Origin: an uncultured Rubrobacteraceae bacterium
GTDB taxonomy: Bacteria > Actinomycetota > Rubrobacteria > Rubrobacterales > Rubrobacteraceae
Assembly (NCBI GenBank): GCA_902805985.1
Contig: CADCUW010000707.1
Span: 1 to 6,491 of the forward strand
Length of the DNA: 6,491 bases
Direction: 5' to 3'
The translations under genes were made by a program, and so were the position numbers. The notes beneath the pieces were generated by a model that saw only the letters and a list, made by a program, of their open reading frames with translations, did no database searches and was not told the origin of the DNA. The number at the start of each line of letters is the position of its first letter. Positions within the stretch are counted from its first letter, which is position 1. Shown one piece after another: positions 3,711 through 6,491 of this stretch.

Positions 3711-6491
3711 ATGAACGAACGGCACCTCTGCCTGCATGAACTCTTCGAACGCCAGGCGCAAGAGACCCCTGATGCGACCGCCGTGGTGGACGCGAATACC
3801 ACGCTGACCTACGCGGAACTGGACCGGCGGGCCGACGTGCTCGCCGCCCACCTGCGGAGCGTCGGCGTCGCGCCGGACGCGGCCGTCGGCGTGTACATGG
3901 AGCGTTGCGCGGAGTACGTAGTGGCGATCCTGGCCGCCATGAAGGCCGGCGGCGCGTACGTGCCCCTGGAGCTCGCCTACCCGGCGTCGCAACTGGAGGA
4001 CGTCCTCTCCGACTGCGAGCCCTCCCTCGTCCTCACCAAAGACGCCCACGCCGGGCGTTTGCCCGACTGGCAGGAGAGCTTCCGGATGGATGTGGACGAG
4101 CCGGGGACGCCCGACAAAGATACCGCGCCTCAGCGGGTGGACCGGGAGAACCTGGCCTTCATACCCTACTCGTCGGGGACCACGGGCAAGCCGAAGGGCA
4201 TCGCGAACCCGCACCGGGCGCCGGTGCTCTCGTACCTGTGGCGCTACGGGATCAGCGACTACGGGGTGGGGGACCGGGTCGGGTGCAGCGTATTTTTCGT
4301 GTGGGAGGTGTTGAGGCCGCTCTTGCGGGGCGGGGCCTCTTACGTCATCGGGGACGATGTGATCTACGATCCCCCGGCCCTGGTGCGGTACCTGGAAGAG
4401 CACCGCATCACCGAGATCCAGATGACTTCGTCCCTCACTGAGGCGGTCCTCGACTGGAGCGGGCCGGATCTCGCCGAGCGCCTCCCCGACCTGAAGACGA
4501 TCTGGGTCTGCGGCGAGGTGGTCACCAAGACGCTGGCGCGGCGCCTGCTCCAAACGTTGCCCCACGCCCGCTCCTTCAACCTCTACAGCATCGCCGAGAC
4601 CCACGAGGTCGCGGTGACGGAGCTGGGCGAAGCAGTGGATCGTCCGGGTTCGACGTACTGCCCGGTGGGCCTGCCCGCGCGACCGGAGCGCCTGTACATC
4701 CTGGACGACGACCTCCGGCGGGTGCCAGAAGGGGAGCCCGGCGAGGTCGTCGTCGGGGGGGACATGCTCGCCCGGGGCTTCGTGAACCTGCCGGAGAAGA
4801 CCGCCGAGCGCTTCGTGCCCGACCCGTTCGCCGGGGAGGACGGGGCGCGGATGTACAGGACCGGCGACAGGGGACGCATCCTGCCGGACGGGCACCTGGA
4901 GATCCTCGGCCGGGCGGACTTCCGGGTCAGGATCAGGGGCTACAACGTCGAGCTCGGCGCGGTGGAGGCGGCCATCGAGGAGAACGTCGCCGTCAGGGCG
5001 TGCGTGGTGGTCTCCGAGGGCGACGAGGGCGAGGACAAGCGCCTCGTCGCCTACGTGGTCCCCGAACCGAAGGACGACCACCGCTTCTCCGGCTGGAGCC
5101 TCAACCCCGAGACGGGCCGGAGCAAGGAGATCCGGGGCGTCTTGCGGGAAGTACTGCCCCACTACGCCGTTCCCGCGGTCTACGTGGCGCTCGACGCGCT
5201 CCCGATCCAGGCGACCTCGGGCAAGGTGGACCGCAGGAGGCTCCCGCAGCCCCCGCCCCGCCAGGCCCGCGCCGAGAGGGACCTGAAGGCCGCGACGCTC
5301 CCCGCCGACGCGTCGCGCGCGGAGAAGGAGAACCTGCTCAAGGGCATCTGGGAGGAGGTACTCCGCCTGGACGAGGGTGAGGTCGAGGCGGGAGACAACT
5401 TCTTCGACCTCGGCGGTCACTCGCTCGCCGCCGCCGGGCTCTCGGCCCAGATCGAAGAGGGATTCAGCGTCCACGTCTCGATGCCGCTCTTTATGGAAGA
5501 CCCGACCGTACGAGGCCTGTGCGACAGGATCGAAGCCCTCCAGCGCGACGGCGACACCGCTTCTACTCCGGAGCTCGACCTTCGCGCCGAGGCCGTCCTC
5601 GAGCCGGATATCTCGCCGGAAGGCGAGGTAGAGGTGATCACTCCGCCCCAAGCCGAAAACGTCTTTCTGACGGGTGCCACGGGCTTTCTCGGGGCCTTTC
5701 TCCTCGAAGGGCTGCTCTCTTCTACGGAGGCCCGGGTCCACTGCCTCGTCCGGGGGCGGGGCGATGAGGACCCGCTCGAGACCATCGCCTCCAACCTGGA
5801 ATCCTACGGGATACCGACAGGCCGGATGGACCGCGTGGTGCCGGTCGTCGGGGATCTCGGCGAGCCCTTGCTCGGGATGGGCGATGAGAAGTTCGACGCG
5901 CTGGCGCGCGAGGCGGACCTCGTGATCCACGCCGCCGCGGCCGTGAACCTGGTCTACCCTTACTCAGCGCTCGAGGCGCCGAACGTGGGCGGCACGCGCG
6001 AGGCGCTGCGCCTGGCCTGCCGCCACAAGACAAAGCCGTTCCACTTCGTCTCTACCGATGGGATCTTTCCCCCCAACGCGGGCCTCTGCGGGGAGGACAC
6101 GGACCTCGACTCCCTCGCGGAAGCCCGCGGGGACGGCTACGGCCGGTCCAAGTGGGTCGCCGAGAAGCTCGTTCGCGAGGCGGCGGACCGCGGCCTGCCG
6201 GCCCGCGTCTACCGGCCGGGCTTCATCTCGGGCCACTCGGAGAGTGGCGCCTCCAACCCGCGCGACCTTCAGGGCGCGATCCTCTCCGAGTCCCTGCGTC
6301 TCGGCGCCGCCCCGGAGATAGAGGGCTGGAGGATGGAGATGACGCCCGTTGACTTCGTGGCCGCCGCGATACTCGCCGTTGCCGCAAACCCGGACGCGTC
6401 CGGTGGAACCTTCCACCTCGCCAACCCCGACCCCGTGCCCGCCGGCACGGTCTTCGACTGGCTGGAGGAGGGGGGATACGCGCTGGAGCGC
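3711..6491 (+). CDS. Stand-alone NRPS-like A-T-R enzyme: adenylation, thiolation and thioester reductase domains, 3' end outside window
   Basis: An open frame of 927 codons runs to the window edge. ATG 3711 is the only usable start, since an in-frame TAA lies at 3618-3620 with no ATG, GTG or TTG codon between. Adenylation domain, about residues 5-510: A1 LTYAEL (32-37), A2 MKAGGAYVPL (77-86), ATP loop FIPYSSGTTGKPKG (150-163), A5 NLYSIAE (290-296), A7 YRTGD (382-386), A8 GRADFRVRIRGYNVELG (400-416), A9 LPHYAVP (482-488), and A10 SGKVDR with Lys505. Carrier domain, about 535-610: NFFDLGGHSL with phosphopantetheine Ser571. Reductase domain from about 648: NAD(P) motif TGATGFLG (654-661), STDG (781-784), and Tyr810-x3-Lys814 of the SDR type, then YRPGFISGHS (834-843). 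Perhaps 100 residues are missing. Expected role: activate a carboxylic acid with ATP, tether it as a thioester, and release it by NAD(P)H reduction as an aldehyde or alcohol. No condensation domain precedes it, so it should not make a peptide bond. The A4 region (VFFVWE, 194-199) lacks the usual Asp, so the substrate is probably not an ordinary alpha-amino acid. A phosphopantetheinyl transferase is needed but not seen here. Confidence 0.9.
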   Translation, partial: MNERHLCLHELFERQAQETPDATAVVDANTTLTYAELDRRADVLAAHLRSVGVAPDAAVGVYMERCAEYVVAILAAMKAGGAYVPLELAYPASQLEDVLSDCEPSLVLTKDAHAGRLPDWQESFRMDVDEPGTPDKDTAPQRVDRENLAFIPYSSGTTGKPKGIANPHRAPVLSYLWRYGISDYGVGDRVGCSVFFVWEVLRPLLRGGASYVIGDDVIYDPPALVRYLEEHRITEIQMTSSLTEAVLDWSGPDLAERLPDLKTIWVCGEVVTKTLARRLLQTLPHARSFNLYSIAETHEVAVTELGEAVDRPGSTYCPVGLPARPERLYILDDDLRRVPEGEPGEVVVGGDMLARGFVNLPEKTAERFVPDPFAGEDGARMYRTGDRGRILPDGHLEILGRADFRVRIRGYNVELGAVEAAIEENVAVRACVVVSEGDEGEDKRLVAYVVPEPKDDHRFSGWSLNPETGRSKEIRGVLREVLPHYAVPAVYVALDALPIQATSGKVDRRRLPQPPPRQARAERDLKAATLPADASRAEKENLLKGIWEEVLRLDEGEVEAGDNFFDLGGHSLAAAGLSAQIEEGFSVHVSMPLFMEDPTVRGLCDRIEALQRDGDTASTPELDLRAEAVLEPDISPEGEVEVITPPQAENVFLTGATGFLGAFLLEGLLSSTEARVHCLVRGRGDEDPLETIASNLESYGIPTGRMDRVVPVVGDLGEPLLGMGDEKFDALAREADLVIHAAAAVNLVYPYSALEAPNVGGTREALRLACRHKTKPFHFVSTDGIFPPNAGLCGEDTDLDSLAEARGDGYGRSKWVAEKLVREAADRGLPARVYRPGFISGHSESGASNPRDLQGAILSESLRLGAAPEIEGWRMEMTPVDFVAAAILAVAANPDASGGTFHLANPDPVPAGTVFDWLEEGGYALER

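Noticed and set aside
3384..5930. An 848-codon open frame on the minus strand opposite the A-T-R gene.
   Set aside because: Its translation is rich in Arg, Val, His and Pro with no recognisable domain, while the + strand frame carries every adenylation, carrier and reductase motif. Long antisense frames are a usual by-product of GC-rich codon bias.
1..6491. CRISPR arrays, tRNA or rRNA genes, insertion sequences.
   Set aside because: I saw no regularly spaced repeats of CRISPR size, no tRNA-like cloverleaf, no rRNA sequence and no transposase-like protein.

Overview
The window is high-GC throughout. Its dense coding in GC-ending codons, GTG start, frequent AGG arginine codons and short gene spacing suggest an actinobacterium-like chromosome. 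A Rubrobacter-type lineage is my best guess, but it rests on overall impression and not on a search. All genes I can support lie on the + strand.

Left block (1-1930): the 3' end of a gamma-glutamyltransferase-family Ntn hydrolase. One base after its stop comes a QueT-type membrane protein, a predicted queuosine-precursor transporter subunit. After 33 bp comes a type I QueF (preQ0 reductase). The spacing suggests one transcript. The queT-queF pair reads as uptake of a deazaguanine precursor followed by reduction of preQ0 to preQ1 for tRNA modification. The QueF carries an alanine where characterised enzymes have a conserved histidine.

Middle block (1931-3348): a 122-bp gap with a hairpin and a possible promoter, then a 431-residue Nramp-fold transporter that lacks both signature metal-site motifs (DPGN in TM1, MPH in TM6). 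It is an Nramp relative whose substrate should not be assumed to be manganese or iron.

Right block (3349-6491): a 362-bp leader region with an AT-rich patch of three 10-bp direct repeats resembling a response-regulator operator. It also has a 10-bp-stem hairpin, two further small hairpins, and a short upstream ORF with a strong ribosome-binding site ending 7 bp before the next gene. That gene is cut by the window end. It encodes a stand-alone NRPS-like enzyme, adenylation-thiolation-thioester reductase (A-T-R), with no condensation domain. Its adenylation pocket lacks the aspartate that holds the alpha-amino group of amino acid substrates. It probably activates a carboxylic acid, loads it on the phosphopantetheine arm and releases it reductively as an aldehyde or alcohol. 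The substrate is unknown. This gene and its elaborate leader are the most interesting part of the window.
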